Source: Variovorax sp. SG517
GTDB taxonomy: Bacteria; Pseudomonadota; Gammaproteobacteria; Burkholderiales; Burkholderiaceae_C
Length of the DNA: 64,000 bases
Direction: 5' to 3'
NCBI RefSeq assembly: GCF_013376045.1
Contig: NZ_JABMJG010000007.1
Span: 186,001-250,000, forward strand
This document shows, one piece after another, positions 1-8,459 of the stretch. The number at the start of each line of letters is the position of its first letter. Positions within the stretch are counted from its first letter, which is position 1. The notes beneath the pieces were generated by a model that saw nothing but the letters and a program-made list of their open reading frames with translations, was not told the origin of the DNA and did no database searches. Made by a program: the position numbers and the translations under genes.

Positions 1-257
1 GGTACGTAAGCGATGCCCTTGGCGACACGGCGGAAGCTCTCGTCGCGCGACACGTCCTGGCCTGCCACCTCGATGCGCCCGCTCTTCAGCGGCAGCACGC
101 CCATGAGGCTCTTGAACAGCGTGGTCTTGCCCATGCCGTTGCGGCCCATGATGGCGATGGTTTCGTTGGCATGGCCCTCGAAGGAGATGCCGTGCAGGGC
201 CTCGCTCTGGCCGTAGGCTACGTGCAGGTCTTCGACCTTCAGCATGATGTTGCTCAT
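1..257 (-). CDS. urtE: Urea ABC transporter ATPase UrtE (C-terminus outside window)
   Basis: About 85 N-terminal codons are visible; the rest lies beyond the left edge. The product begins MSNIMLKVEDLHVAYGQSE and has a Walker A motif GRNGMGKT at residues 38-45, as in the LivF-like ATPases of branched-chain amino acid and urea transporters. UrtE and UrtD are the two ATPases that power urea import in the cytoplasm. Here urtE is last in a minus-strand urtABCDE order and is separated from urtD by a 296-bp gap filled with two hairpin repeats. Assignment as urtE rather than livF rests on the company of urtA-D. Confidence 0.9.
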   Translation of the reverse strand, partial: MSNIMLKVEDLHVAYGQSEALHGISFEGHANETIAIMGRNGMGKTTLFKSLMGVLPLKSGRIEVAGQDVSRDESFRRVAKGIAYV

Positions 258-291
258 CTCGTTGGACTCTCTTGGGTTGTGTTCGGGGTGC

Positions 292-387
292 TTGCACAGG
301 CCATCGGGTACTCCCCTCCGCGAATGTCCCCCGGGCTTTGCCCTCCTCCTTTATTTCGCTGCGGGGAGCACCCGACGCCCTGTGCAA
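292..387. repeat. Hairpin repeat, copy 1 (urtD-urtE gap)
   Basis: A 96-bp element whose ends form a 25-bp inverted repeat with three mismatches (292-316 against 363-387; outer bases TTGCACAGG and CCTGTGCAA). The centre carries a conserved core with CGCGAATGTCCCCCGG and CTCCTCCTTTATTTCGC. The same core recurs in opposite orientation in the element at 437-529. No protein is credible here. It probably forms a strong RNA or DNA hairpin and belongs to an interspersed repeat family. Confidence 0.8.
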
Positions 388-436
388 GAGGACACGCCGC
401 TGGTGCACGACTGATCAATGACTGCCCCGTCCAACG

Positions 437-529
437 CTCACGCCGATGGGGTGCCTTGCGCAGCGAAATAAAGGAGGAGGCCGAAGGCCGGGGGACATTC
501 GCGGAGCAAGGTACCCCGTCGGCGTGAGC
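437..529. repeat. Hairpin repeat, copy 2 (inverted relative to copy 1)
   Basis: A 93-bp element with terminal inverted repeats of 24 bp (437-460 and 506-529; outer bases GCTCACGCCGATGGGGTGCC), with two mismatches that would be G-U pairs in RNA. Its core is the reverse complement of the core of copy 1. The stem sequences of the two copies differ (CTCCCC/GGGGAG against CCTTGC/GCAAGG) yet both stay paired, so the fold rather than the stem sequence is what is kept. Confidence 0.8.
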
Positions 530-553
530 TCGCCCTGAAAAACGGCAAGCCAT

Positions 554-1297
554 CTAGTGCCCCAGATAAACGTCGATGACCTTGGGATCGGCCTGCACCT
601 TCTCCATCGGCCCTTCGGCGAGGATCTTTCCCTGGTGCATCACCGTGACCTTGTGCGCGATCTGCTTCACGAAGGCCATGTCGTGCTCGATGACGATCAC
701 CGCACGGTTCTGGCAGATGCGCTTGAGCAGTTCGGCCGTGAGCTCGCGTTCGCGCGCACTCATGCCGGCGATGGGCTCGTCGAGCATCAGGAGCTCGGGC
801 TCCTGCATCAGCAACATGCCGATTTCCAGCCACTGCTTCTGGCCGTGGCTCAGCAGGCCGGCCTCGGTGTCGAGGCGGTCGGCCAGGCCGATCTCCTCGG
901 CGACCGACTGCACCCTGGACTTGACCTCGTCGTCGCACTTGAAGGCCAGCGCGCCGAACACCGAGCGGCCTTTCGGGAACGAAACCTCCAGGTTCTGGAA
1001 GACGGAAAGGTTCTCGTAGATCGAGGGCGTCTGGAACTTGCGGCCGATGCCCAGGCGCACGCGCTTGTGCTCGGCCATCTTCGTGAGTTCGGTGTTCCTG
1101 AACTTGATGCTGCCGGCGCTGGCGCGCGTCTTGCCGCAGATCAGGTCGAGCAGCGTGGTCTTGCCCGCGCCGTTGGGGCCGATGATCACGCGCAGCTCAT
1201 TGCGGTCGATGTACAGCGTCAAATCGTCGATGGCCTTGAAGCCGTCGAAGGAGACGGTGAGGTCTTCCACGGCGAGCGCGAAGTCTGTGTTGCTCAT
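554..1297 (-). CDS. urtD: Urea ABC transporter ATPase UrtD
   Basis: 247 residues, typical for UrtD/LivG. Walker A GPNGAGKTT lies at residues 40-48, followed by the signature LSHGQ and Walker B LLMLDEP. An in-frame upstream extension exists, but the start at 1297 (MSNTDFALAVEDL) is where homology to the family should begin and leaves a 19-bp gap after urtC. It pairs with UrtE to hydrolyse ATP for the UrtBC membrane channel. The order urtA-urtB-urtC-urtD-urtE on one strand supports urea rather than amino acid transport. Confidence 0.93.
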   Translation of the reverse strand: MSNTDFALAVEDLTVSFDGFKAIDDLTLYIDRNELRVIIGPNGAGKTTLLDLICGKTRASAGSIKFRNTELTKMAEHKRVRLGIGRKFQTPSIYENLSVFQNLEVSFPKGRSVFGALAFKCDDEVKSRVQSVAEEIGLADRLDTEAGLLSHGQKQWLEIGMLLMQEPELLMLDEPIAGMSARERELTAELLKRICQNRAVIVIEHDMAFVKQIAHKVTVMHQGKILAEGPMEKVQADPKVIDVYLGH

Positions 1298-1316
1298 GAG
1301 GTGGCTCCGCGTGTGT

Positions 1317-2519
1317 TCAGGCGCGCTGGCTGCCGATGCCTTCGGGCAGCGCAGGCTCGGTCTCTGCTGCAATTGGTGCTGCTGCAGGGGCGGACGCGGC
1401 GGGGGCAACCGGCGGCTTCGCCGCCGCGTCGCGCAGCGCCTGGCGACGCGACTTCCACCACGGGCGGATCTTTTCTTCCCACACGCCGGCAAGCCCCATC
1501 GGGAAGGCCATGGTCACGCCGATGAACAGGCCCGCCATCAGGAACAGCCACAGGTCCGGGAAGCTCTCCGAGAACAGCGTCTTGCCCGCATTCACCAGCA
1601 GCGCGCCGTACACCGCGCCCACCAGGCTCATGCGGCCGCCCACGGCGCAGAAGATCACCATCTCGATGGAGGGCACGATGCCCACGAAGCTCGGCGACAT
1701 GAAGCCCACCTGCAGCGCGAACATGGCGCCGCCGATGCCCGAGAGCCCCGCGGCCAGGCAGAAGATGAAGACCTTGAAGTTCGACACGTCGTAGCCGGAG
1801 AAACGCACGCGATCTTCCTTGTCGCGCATCGCCAGCAGCAGCGTGCCGAGCTTGCTGGTCTGGATCCAGCGGCACAGCACGATGCTGCCCACCAGCAGGC
1901 CCACGCAGACGTAGTAGAGGATGTACTTGGCGCTGTCGGTGCGCGTGTCCCAGCCCAGCAGGGTCTTGAGGTCGGTCATGCCGTTCACGCCGCCCGTGTA
2001 GCCCTGCTGGCCGATGATGAGCACGGTGCAGATCAGCGCCACCGCCTGCGTGATGATCGCGAAGTACACCCCGCCCACGCGGCGCTTGAACATCGCGAAG
2101 CTCACGAGCCAGGCCAGCGCCATCGGTGCGAGCACCACGAGCGCCAAGCTCACCGGCAGGCTCTTGAACGGCAGCCACAGCGTGGGCAGTTCGGTGATCT
2201 GGTTCCAGTCCATGAAGTCCGGAATGCCGGGCGTGGTCTGGATCTTGGTCGACACGGGGTCGGAAGCCTCGAGCTTGAGGAACATCGCCATCGCGTAGCC
2301 GCCGATGCCGAAGAACACCCCCTGCCCCAGGCTCAGCACGCCGCCGTAGCCCCACACCATGACGAGGCCCACGGCCACGAAGGCGTAGGTGAGGTACTTG
2401 CCCACGAGGTTGAGGCGGAAGATGTCGAGCGACAGCGGCAGCACCACCGCGAGCAGCAGCACCAGCAGCAGGAGGCTTCCGAGCTGGTAGCGCTGGATCG
2501 AGGCCTTGATGAAATTCAT
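1317..2519 (-). CDS. urtC: Urea ABC transporter permease UrtC
   Basis: 400 residues, a LivM-type inner-membrane permease. The N-terminus (MNFIKASIQRYQLG) runs into a hydrophobic segment, and several further membrane spans follow (for example around VVLPLSLDIF and LALVVLAPMALAWLV). The last 50 residues are a charged, Ala/Pro-rich cytoplasmic tail. With UrtB it should form the channel for urea. It starts 28 bp after the end of urtB. Confidence 0.92.
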   Translation of the reverse strand: MNFIKASIQRYQLGSLLLLVLLLAVVLPLSLDIFRLNLVGKYLTYAFVAVGLVMVWGYGGVLSLGQGVFFGIGGYAMAMFLKLEASDPVSTKIQTTPGIPDFMDWNQITELPTLWLPFKSLPVSLALVVLAPMALAWLVSFAMFKRRVGGVYFAIITQAVALICTVLIIGQQGYTGGVNGMTDLKTLLGWDTRTDSAKYILYYVCVGLLVGSIVLCRWIQTSKLGTLLLAMRDKEDRVRFSGYDVSNFKVFIFCLAAGLSGIGGAMFALQVGFMSPSFVGIVPSIEMVIFCAVGGRMSLVGAVYGALLVNAGKTLFSESFPDLWLFLMAGLFIGVTMAFPMGLAGVWEEKIRPWWKSRRQALRDAAAKPPVAPAASAPAAAPIAAETEPALPEGIGSQRA

Positions 2520-2547
2520 CGGAACGTTCTCCAGGAAGGAATCGGAT

Positions 2548-3462
2548 TCAGCGACGCACCTTGACGGCGAACAGGCCCTGGGGGCGCAGCATCAGGATGA
2601 AGACGATCAGCGACAGCGTCAGCACCTTGGCCATCGAGCCGGTCATGAAGAACTCCGAGACCGACTGCGTCTGCGCAATACCGAAGGCCGAGACCACCGT
2701 GCCGAACAGGCTGGCCGCGCCGCCGAAGGTGACGACCAGGAAGGCGTCGACGATGTAGAGCGAGCCCGAGGTCGGCCCGGTGGAGCCGATGGTGGTGAAG
2801 GCCGCGCCCGCCACGCCTGCAATGCCGCAGCCGATGGCGAAGGTGAGGCGGTCGGTCTTCTTGGTGTCGATGCCGGTGGCGTTGGCCATGGTGCGGTTGG
2901 CGACGGTGGCGCGCACCCTCAGCCCCCAGCGGCTCTTGTGCAGCGCAATCAGCACGCCGCCCGTGACCAGCGCGGTGAGCGCCAGCACGAACATGCCGTT
3001 GATCGGAATGTCCAACCCCTCGTGCGGCGTCCACGAGCCCATGAGCCATTCGGGCAGCGTCGGGCTCACCTCCTTCGGGCCGATGAAGGTGCGGAAGATC
3101 TGCTGCAGCCCCAGGCTCACGCCCCAGGTGGCCAGCAGCGTGTCGAGCGGGCGTTTGTAGAGGTGGCGTATCAGCACCCACTCCACGATCCAGCCGACGA
3201 TGAAGGCGAAGACGAAAGCCAGCGCGATGGCGATCGGGAAGTAGTACGGCATGAACTCGGGCGCGAGGCTCTCGGTGACGCGCGCGGCCAGGTAGATCGA
3301 GTAGGCGCCGATGGTCATGAACTCGCCATGCGCCATGTTGATCACGCCCATCTGGCCGAAGATGATCGCCAGGCCCAGGCCCATCAGCAGCAGCACCGCG
3401 AAGAGGCTCAGCCCCGCGAAGCCCTGCATGAGGCCGATGTTCAGCATGTCCGACAGAGTCAT
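2548..3462 (-). CDS. urtB: Urea ABC transporter permease UrtB
   Basis: 304 residues, a LivH-type permease with the family hallmark GLGLAIIFGQMGVINMAHGE near residues 28-47. Multiple hydrophobic spans run to the C-terminus. Many UrtB proteins carry a long N-terminal periplasmic extension; this one does not, and begins directly with MTLSDMLNIGLMQG. It is preceded by a hairpin repeat in the urtA-urtB gap and followed closely by urtC. Confidence 0.92.
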   Translation of the reverse strand: MTLSDMLNIGLMQGFAGLSLFAVLLLMGLGLAIIFGQMGVINMAHGEFMTIGAYSIYLAARVTESLAPEFMPYYFPIAIALAFVFAFIVGWIVEWVLIRHLYKRPLDTLLATWGVSLGLQQIFRTFIGPKEVSPTLPEWLMGSWTPHEGLDIPINGMFVLALTALVTGGVLIALHKSRWGLRVRATVANRTMANATGIDTKKTDRLTFAIGCGIAGVAGAAFTTIGSTGPTSGSLYIVDAFLVVTFGGAASLFGTVVSAFGIAQTQSVSEFFMTGSMAKVLTLSLIVFILMLRPQGLFAVKVRR

Positions 3463-3491
3463 GGCGGGAAGTCCGGAAAGTTGGAGTTACC

Positions 3492-3515
3492 CCCTCTCCC
3501 GCTTGCGGGAGAGGG
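3492..3515. repeat. Hairpin in urtA-urtB gap
   Basis: An 11-bp perfect inverted repeat (CCCTCTCCCGC and GCGGGAGAGGG) around a 2-nt loop, followed by TTGGGGTGAGGG. Sequences of this kind are scattered as extragenic repeats in many proteobacteria. There is no T-run on either side, so it is unlikely to be a full terminator. It could instead stabilise the urtA transcript or lower expression of downstream urtB-E relative to the abundant binding protein. Confidence 0.65.
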
Positions 3516-3539
3516 TTGGGGTGAGGGCCGGCGGCCTGC

Positions 3540-4805
3540 TTACTGGTAGCCCTTCGGGAACGGATCCGGCTTGATCAGCTCGGCCGACTCCGCCACCACC
3601 TTGAAGGTGCCGTCCGCCTGCCCCTGCCCGATGCGCGCCTTGCTCCACAGATGGTGGTTGGCGTCGAGCTTCACGTAGCCTTCGGGCGCGGTCTTCAGCT
3701 CGATACCCGGCGAGCCGGCCACGACCTTGTCGACGTCGAAGCTGCCGGCCTTCTCCACCGCCGCCTTCCACAGCCAGGGACCGAGATAGCCGGCCTGGGT
3801 CACGTCGCCGATGACGGCGTCCTTGCCGTACTTGGCCTTGAAGGCTTCCACGAACTTCTTGTTGTTCGCGTTGTCCAGCGTCTGGAAGTACTTCATCGAC
3901 GAGTAGAAGCCCGCGAAGTTCTCGCCGCCCACGCCGGTCATCTCGTCCTCGGTGACGGCCAGCGTCAGCAGGAACTGCTTGTCGCCGGTGATGCCCGCGG
4001 CCTTCAGCTGCTTGTAGAAGGCCACGTTCGAGCCGCCCACCACCGCCGCGAAGATGCAGTCGGGCTTGGCCACCTTGATCTTGTTGATCAGCGAGTTGAA
4101 GTTGGTGTGGCCCAGCGGGTAGTACTCCTCGCCCTTGACCGAGCCCTTCTGGAAGTTCTCGATGTGCTTGCGCGCGATCTTCATCGAGGTGCGCGGCCAG
4201 ATGTAGTCGGAGCCCACCAGGAAGAAGGTCTTGGCCTTCTTCTCCTTCGCGCCCCAGTCCAGGCCCCAGATGATCTGCTGCGTGGCCTCCTGGCCGGTGT
4301 AGATCACGTTCTTGCTCTGCTCCAGGCCTTCGTAGAAGGTCGGGTAGTACAGCAGGCCGTTCTCCTTCTCGAACACCGGCAGCACCGCCTTGCGCGAGGC
4401 GCTGGTCCAGCAGCCGAACACGGCCGCGACCTTGTCGTTGACCAGCAGCTTCTTCGACTTCTCGGCGAAGGTGGGCCAGTCGGAGGCGCCGTCTTCCTTG
4501 ATGACCTTGATCTTGCGGCCCAGGATGCCGCCCATGGCGTTGATCTGGTCGATGGCGAGCTGCTCGGCCTGGATGGAGCCGGTCTCCGAGATGGCCATGG
4601 TGCCGGTGGACGAATGCAGCTGGCCCACGGTCACCTCGGTGTCGGTCACGGCGAGCTTCGTCGTGTTGACCTTGGCCGTGGGGAACTGGCCCTGGCCGAA
4701 GCTCAGGCCGCTGAGGCCCATCACGGGCAGCGCGGCGGCGCCCTGCAGCAGGCGGCGGCGGCGCAATGCCATGGCATCGAGGGAAAGATCGGAATCACGC
4801 GACAT
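3540..4805 (-). CDS. urtA: Urea ABC transporter substrate-binding protein UrtA
   Basis: 421 residues. The N-terminus has a twin-arginine type signal, RRRRLLQGAAALPVMGLSG from about residue 15, then mature sequence starting near FPTAK. The body is a type I periplasmic binding protein (GSIQAEQLAIDQINAMGG, CWTSASRKAVLPVFE) as in UrtA/FmdD. I chose the start at 4805 because GGAG lies 7 nt upstream; a start 15 codons earlier has weaker support. It captures urea (or a short amide) in the periplasm and is the first gene of the operon. The promoter should lie in the 252-bp gap shared with the divergent sensor gene. Confidence 0.92.
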   Translation of the reverse strand: MSRDSDLSLDAMALRRRRLLQGAAALPVMGLSGLSFGQGQFPTAKVNTTKLAVTDTEVTVGQLHSSTGTMAISETGSIQAEQLAIDQINAMGGILGRKIKVIKEDGASDWPTFAEKSKKLLVNDKVAAVFGCWTSASRKAVLPVFEKENGLLYYPTFYEGLEQSKNVIYTGQEATQQIIWGLDWGAKEKKAKTFFLVGSDYIWPRTSMKIARKHIENFQKGSVKGEEYYPLGHTNFNSLINKIKVAKPDCIFAAVVGGSNVAFYKQLKAAGITGDKQFLLTLAVTEDEMTGVGGENFAGFYSSMKYFQTLDNANNKKFVEAFKAKYGKDAVIGDVTQAGYLGPWLWKAAVEKAGSFDVDKVVAGSPGIELKTAPEGYVKLDANHHLWSKARIGQGQADGTFKVVAESAELIKPDPFPKGYQ

Positions 4806-5057
4806 CAGGAAACTCCAGGCAGGTTGTTGGAAAGGAAGGCCGCGCACCATCGCAGTGCATCGGACGGTGCCCCGAGCACCATGGCTGGAACTTTAGAAAT
4901 CAGTGGCGTATGCGCGAATACGTCATTCAACGTAGCGGCCAGAGCACGCCGTGCCTGCAGACTCGCGAGCCAGAAACCAGTGCAAGCGCGGCGCAAGCAC
5001 GCAGGGAGCGCTTCTTGCTGTACCCGCGCCATGCCACCGCCGCCGCGAGAACCCCTC

Positions 5058-8000
5058 ATGCAATCCGTCTCCGGACAGAAGATCTTCCGCATCCGCCGCG
5101 ACTACAACGCCTGGGTCGCGAACGAGACGCTGGAGGACTACGCGCTGCGCTACACGCCGCGCAGCTTCCGCAAGTGGTCGGAGTTCCGCGTCGCCAACGC
5201 GGCCTTCGGGGCCACGTCGTTCCTGGCGCTGGAGGCCATCGGCGGGGCCATCGCACTGAGCTACGGCTTCTCGAACGCACTGTGGGCCATCCTGGTGGTC
5301 GGGCTCATCACCTTCCTCACGGGCCTGCCGATCTCGTACTACGCGGCGCGCCACGGTGTGGACATGGACCTGCTCACGCGCGGCGCGGGCTTCGGCTACC
5401 TGGGCTCCACGCTCACCTCGCTGATCTACGCGAGCTTCACCTTCATCTTCTTCGCGCTGGAGGCGGCCATCCTCGCGCTGGCGCTGCAGATGTACCTCGA
5501 CTGGCCGCTGTGGCTGCTGTACATGGTGTCGTCGATCGTCATCATCCCGCTGGTGGCGCGGGGCATCACGCTCATTTCGGGGCTGCAGCTGTGGACGCAG
5601 CCGATCTGGATCGTGCTGTTCATCTGCCCCTTCGTCGCGGTGCTGGTGAAGAAGCCCGAGCTCTATGCAGACTTCACCGGCCTCGTGGGCCGCACCTCCG
5701 ACAGCAGCGGCTTCGACCCGCTGATGTTCGGCGCCGCCGCCACAGTCGCCTTCTCGCTGGTGGTGCAGATCGGCGAGCAGGTCGACTACCTGCGCTTCCT
5801 GCCCGAGAAAACCGCTGCCAACCGCGTGCGCTGGTGGACGGCGGTGCTGGTCGCCGGGCCGGGCTGGATCGTTCCGGGCATGCTGAAGATGATGGGCGGC
5901 GCATTCCTCGCCTTCCTCGCGCTGCAGCACGAGATACCGGCCAACCACGCGGTCGAGCCCACGCAGATGTACCTCACGGGCTTCTCCTACGTGCTGCGCG
6001 ATCCGGCCTGGGTGCTGGGCATCACGGTGCTGTTCGTGCTGGTGTCGCAGATGAAGATCAACCTGACGAACGCCTATGCGGGCTCGCTGGCATGGTCGAA
6101 CTTCTTCGCGCGGCTCACGCACAGCCACCCAGGGCGCGTGGTGTGGCTGGTGTTCAACGTGGCCATCGCGATCCTGCTGATGGCGCTGGGCGTGTTCGCC
6201 GCGCTGGAGCACGTGCTGGGCTTCTACAGCAACATCGCCATCGCCTGGGTGGGTGCGCTGGTGGCCGACCTGGTCATCAACAAGCCGCTGGGCTGGAGCC
6301 CGCGCACCATCGAGTTCAAGCGCGCGCACCTGTACGACATCAACCCGGTGGGGCTGGTGTCGATGCTGGTGGCGGCGGCGCTGGCCATGCTGGCCTACTC
6401 CGGCACGCTGGGGCAATGGGCGAAGGCCTTCTCGCCCTTCATCGCGCTGGCCACCGCCATGGCGCTGTCGCCGCTGCTGGCCTGGCGCACGCGCGGGCGC
6501 TACTACCTCGCGCGCAACGACATCGAGCGCTGGACGCCGGGCCAGGGCGTGAAGTGCTCGGTGTGCGACAACAGCTTCGAGTCGGAGGACATGGCGCACT
6601 GCCCGGCCTACAGCGCGCCGATCTGCTCGCTGTGCTGCACGCTCGAGTCGCGCTGCCACGACCGCTGCAAGACCGATTCGCGCGCGGCCGAGCAGATGAG
6701 CGGCTGGCTGCAGGCGCTGCTGCCGCCTGCCCTGTCGGCACGCCTGAACTTCCGCGTGGCGCACTACCTGCTGGTGGCCACGTCGCTCGTCGCGCTGCTG
6801 GCCACCGTGGTGGGCGTGGTGTACGCGCAGGAGGCGCTGGCGGGCACCAGCGACCCGGTCATGGCCACGGCCTTCCTGAAGGTGTTCGCGCTGCTTTCCG
6901 TGGTGGCCGCGGTGGCCGCCTGGTGGGTGGTGTTGGGCAGCGAGAGCCGGCAGATGGCGCAGGAGGAATCGAACCGCCACAACAACCTGCTGGCGCTGGA
7001 GATCGAGGCGCACCGCCGCACCGACGCCGCGCTGCAGACCGCCAAGGAGGCCGCCGAGGCCGCCAACCAGGCCAAGACCCGCTATGTGGCCGGCATGACG
7101 CACGAGCTGCGCACGCCGCTCAACAGCATCCTCGGCTACTCGCAGATCCTGCTGAAGGGCGACTCGGTGAAGCCGCCGCGCGAGGCGGTGCAGACCATCC
7201 ACCGCAGCGGCGAGCACATGCTGGGCCTGATCGACGGCCTGCTCGACCTCGCGCGCATCGAGGCCGGCCGGCTGCAGTTGGAGCCCGCGCCGCTGGCGCT
7301 GCCGGCCTTTCTCGACCAGCTCGTGCACATGGTGCGCCCGCAGGCCGAGAACAAGGGCCTGGCCTTCGTCTACACGCACGCGGGCCGGCTGCCGCCATGG
7401 GTGCATGCGGATGCGAAGTGGCTGCGGCAGATCCTCATCAACCTGCTGACGAACGCGGTGCGCTTCACCGACAGCGGCACCGTCACGCTGCACGTGGACG
7501 CGCGCCGCGAGGTGCTGCGCTTCGACGTGGCCGACACCGGCATCGGCGTGGCGCCGCAGGACCACCAGCGCATCTTCCTGCCCTTCGAGCGCGGCGCGGC
7601 CGGCCGCCGGCGCGGCGAGCCGGGCACGGGGCTGGGCCTGACCATCACCGGCCTGCTCACCTCGCTGATGGGCGGCGAGCTCAAGCTTGCATCGACCTCC
7701 TCGCAGGGCAGCACCTTCAGCGTGCGCGTGTACCTGCGCGAGGTGGCCGACCCGGGCCCGCAGGCCGGCAAGGCGGGCGCGCTGCGGCAGCCCGTGTCGG
7801 GCTACATCGGCGCGCGCCGCACGCTGCTGGTGGTGGACGACCAGCCGGTTCAGCGCCAGATGCTCGCGGGCATGCTCGCGCCGCTGGGCTTCGAGGTACG
7901 CGAGGCCGCGAGCGGCACCGAGTGCCTCGACAGCCTGCGCGAGGAGCTGCCATCGGCCATCCTGCTCGACCTGACGATGGACGACATGGACGGCTGGCAG

Positions 8001-8459
8001 ACCGCCGCCTCGGTGCGCGCCTCGGGCTTCGGCGAGATCCCGATCATCATCGTCTCGGCCAACATGTTCGAGAACCAGGCCGAGCGGCTGCGCGCGGCGG
8101 GCTGCCAGGCCTTCGTGGGCAAGCCGGTGATCGAGTCGGAGCTCATCGCCACGCTGGAGCGGCACCTGGGCCTCGAATGGCTCACGGCCGGGGACGCCAT
8201 GGGCCCAGCCGCGACCGACGAGCCGGAAGCGCAGCCGCGCCCGCGCCAGCTCGCCCTTTCCGAAGACGAACGCGCCGAACTCATGCGCCTGGCGCAGATG
8301 GGCCACGTGCGCGGCCTGCACACCACGCTCGACCGGCTGGTGGCCGCATCGCCCGCGGCGGCCTCGACCTGCACCTGGCTGCGCGGCATGGTCACGCGCT
8401 TCGAACTCGACAAACTCCGCAACGCACTGTCAGAAGATGCAGACACCCTCGCTCCCTGA
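5058..8459 (+). CDS. NCS1-type permease fused to hybrid histidine kinase
   Basis: 1133 residues. Residues about 50-480 are a polytopic membrane domain resembling NCS1 purine/cytosine/allantoin permeases (start MQSVSGQKIFRIRRDYNAWV, then about a dozen hydrophobic spans). Residues about 497-545 form a cysteine-rich module with paired CxxC-like motifs (CSVCD, CSLCC, CHDRC). Two more spans follow. The kinase has its H-box HELRTPLNSILGYSQ (His682), N-box NLLTNAVRF and G-boxes DTGIGV and GTGLGLTI. A receiver follows with acceptor Asp971 in LLDLTMDDMDG. The start at 5058 sits where homology begins, divergent from urtA. The last 23 bases overlap the next gene, so kinase and regulator are made together. 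The likely role is sensing a urea-, purine- or amide-type compound through the permease domain; that is inferred from context. Confidence 0.88.
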   Translation: MQSVSGQKIFRIRRDYNAWVANETLEDYALRYTPRSFRKWSEFRVANAAFGATSFLALEAIGGAIALSYGFSNALWAILVVGLITFLTGLPISYYAARHGVDMDLLTRGAGFGYLGSTLTSLIYASFTFIFFALEAAILALALQMYLDWPLWLLYMVSSIVIIPLVARGITLISGLQLWTQPIWIVLFICPFVAVLVKKPELYADFTGLVGRTSDSSGFDPLMFGAAATVAFSLVVQIGEQVDYLRFLPEKTAANRVRWWTAVLVAGPGWIVPGMLKMMGGAFLAFLALQHEIPANHAVEPTQMYLTGFSYVLRDPAWVLGITVLFVLVSQMKINLTNAYAGSLAWSNFFARLTHSHPGRVVWLVFNVAIAILLMALGVFAALEHVLGFYSNIAIAWVGALVADLVINKPLGWSPRTIEFKRAHLYDINPVGLVSMLVAAALAMLAYSGTLGQWAKAFSPFIALATAMALSPLLAWRTRGRYYLARNDIERWTPGQGVKCSVCDNSFESEDMAHCPAYSAPICSLCCTLESRCHDRCKTDSRAAEQMSGWLQALLPPALSARLNFRVAHYLLVATSLVALLATVVGVVYAQEALAGTSDPVMATAFLKVFALLSVVAAVAAWWVVLGSESRQMAQEESNRHNNLLALEIEAHRRTDAALQTAKEAAEAANQAKTRYVAGMTHELRTPLNSILGYSQILLKGDSVKPPREAVQTIHRSGEHMLGLIDGLLDLARIEAGRLQLEPAPLALPAFLDQLVHMVRPQAENKGLAFVYTHAGRLPPWVHADAKWLRQILINLLTNAVRFTDSGTVTLHVDARREVLRFDVADTGIGVAPQDHQRIFLPFERGAAGRRRGEPGTGLGLTITGLLTSLMGGELKLASTSSQGSTFSVRVYLREVADPGPQAGKAGALRQPVSGYIGARRTLLVVDDQPVQRQMLAGMLAPLGFEVREAASGTECLDSLREELPSAILLDLTMDDMDGWQTAASVRASGFGEIPIIIVSANMFENQAERLRAAGCQAFVGKPVIESELIATLERHLGLEWLTAGDAMGPAATDEPEAQPRPRQLALSEDERAELMRLAQMGHVRGLHTTLDRLVAASPAAASTCTWLRGMVTRFELDKLRNALSEDADTLAP

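Noticed and set aside
254..553. Open frames of about 100 codons across the urtD-urtE gap on both strands
   Set aside because: They run through the two hairpin repeats, lack ribosome sites and have no protein-like composition; the repeats explain the sequence.
3651..5057. Long open extension (469 codons) upstream of the sensor kinase
   Set aside because: It is antisense to urtA and reflects GC-rich third-position bias; homology to NCS1 permeases starts at 5058.
4806..5057. Possible sigma-54 promoter (GG-N10-GC) for urtA
   Set aside because: Only the GG and GC dinucleotides fit; the rest of the -24/-12 consensus is missing, so it is not better than chance in this GC-rich gap.
4923..8321. Antisense frame of 1132 codons opposite the sensor kinase
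   Set aside because: Mirror frame of a GC-rich gene; low complexity (His, Arg, Ala, Gln rich) with no motif.
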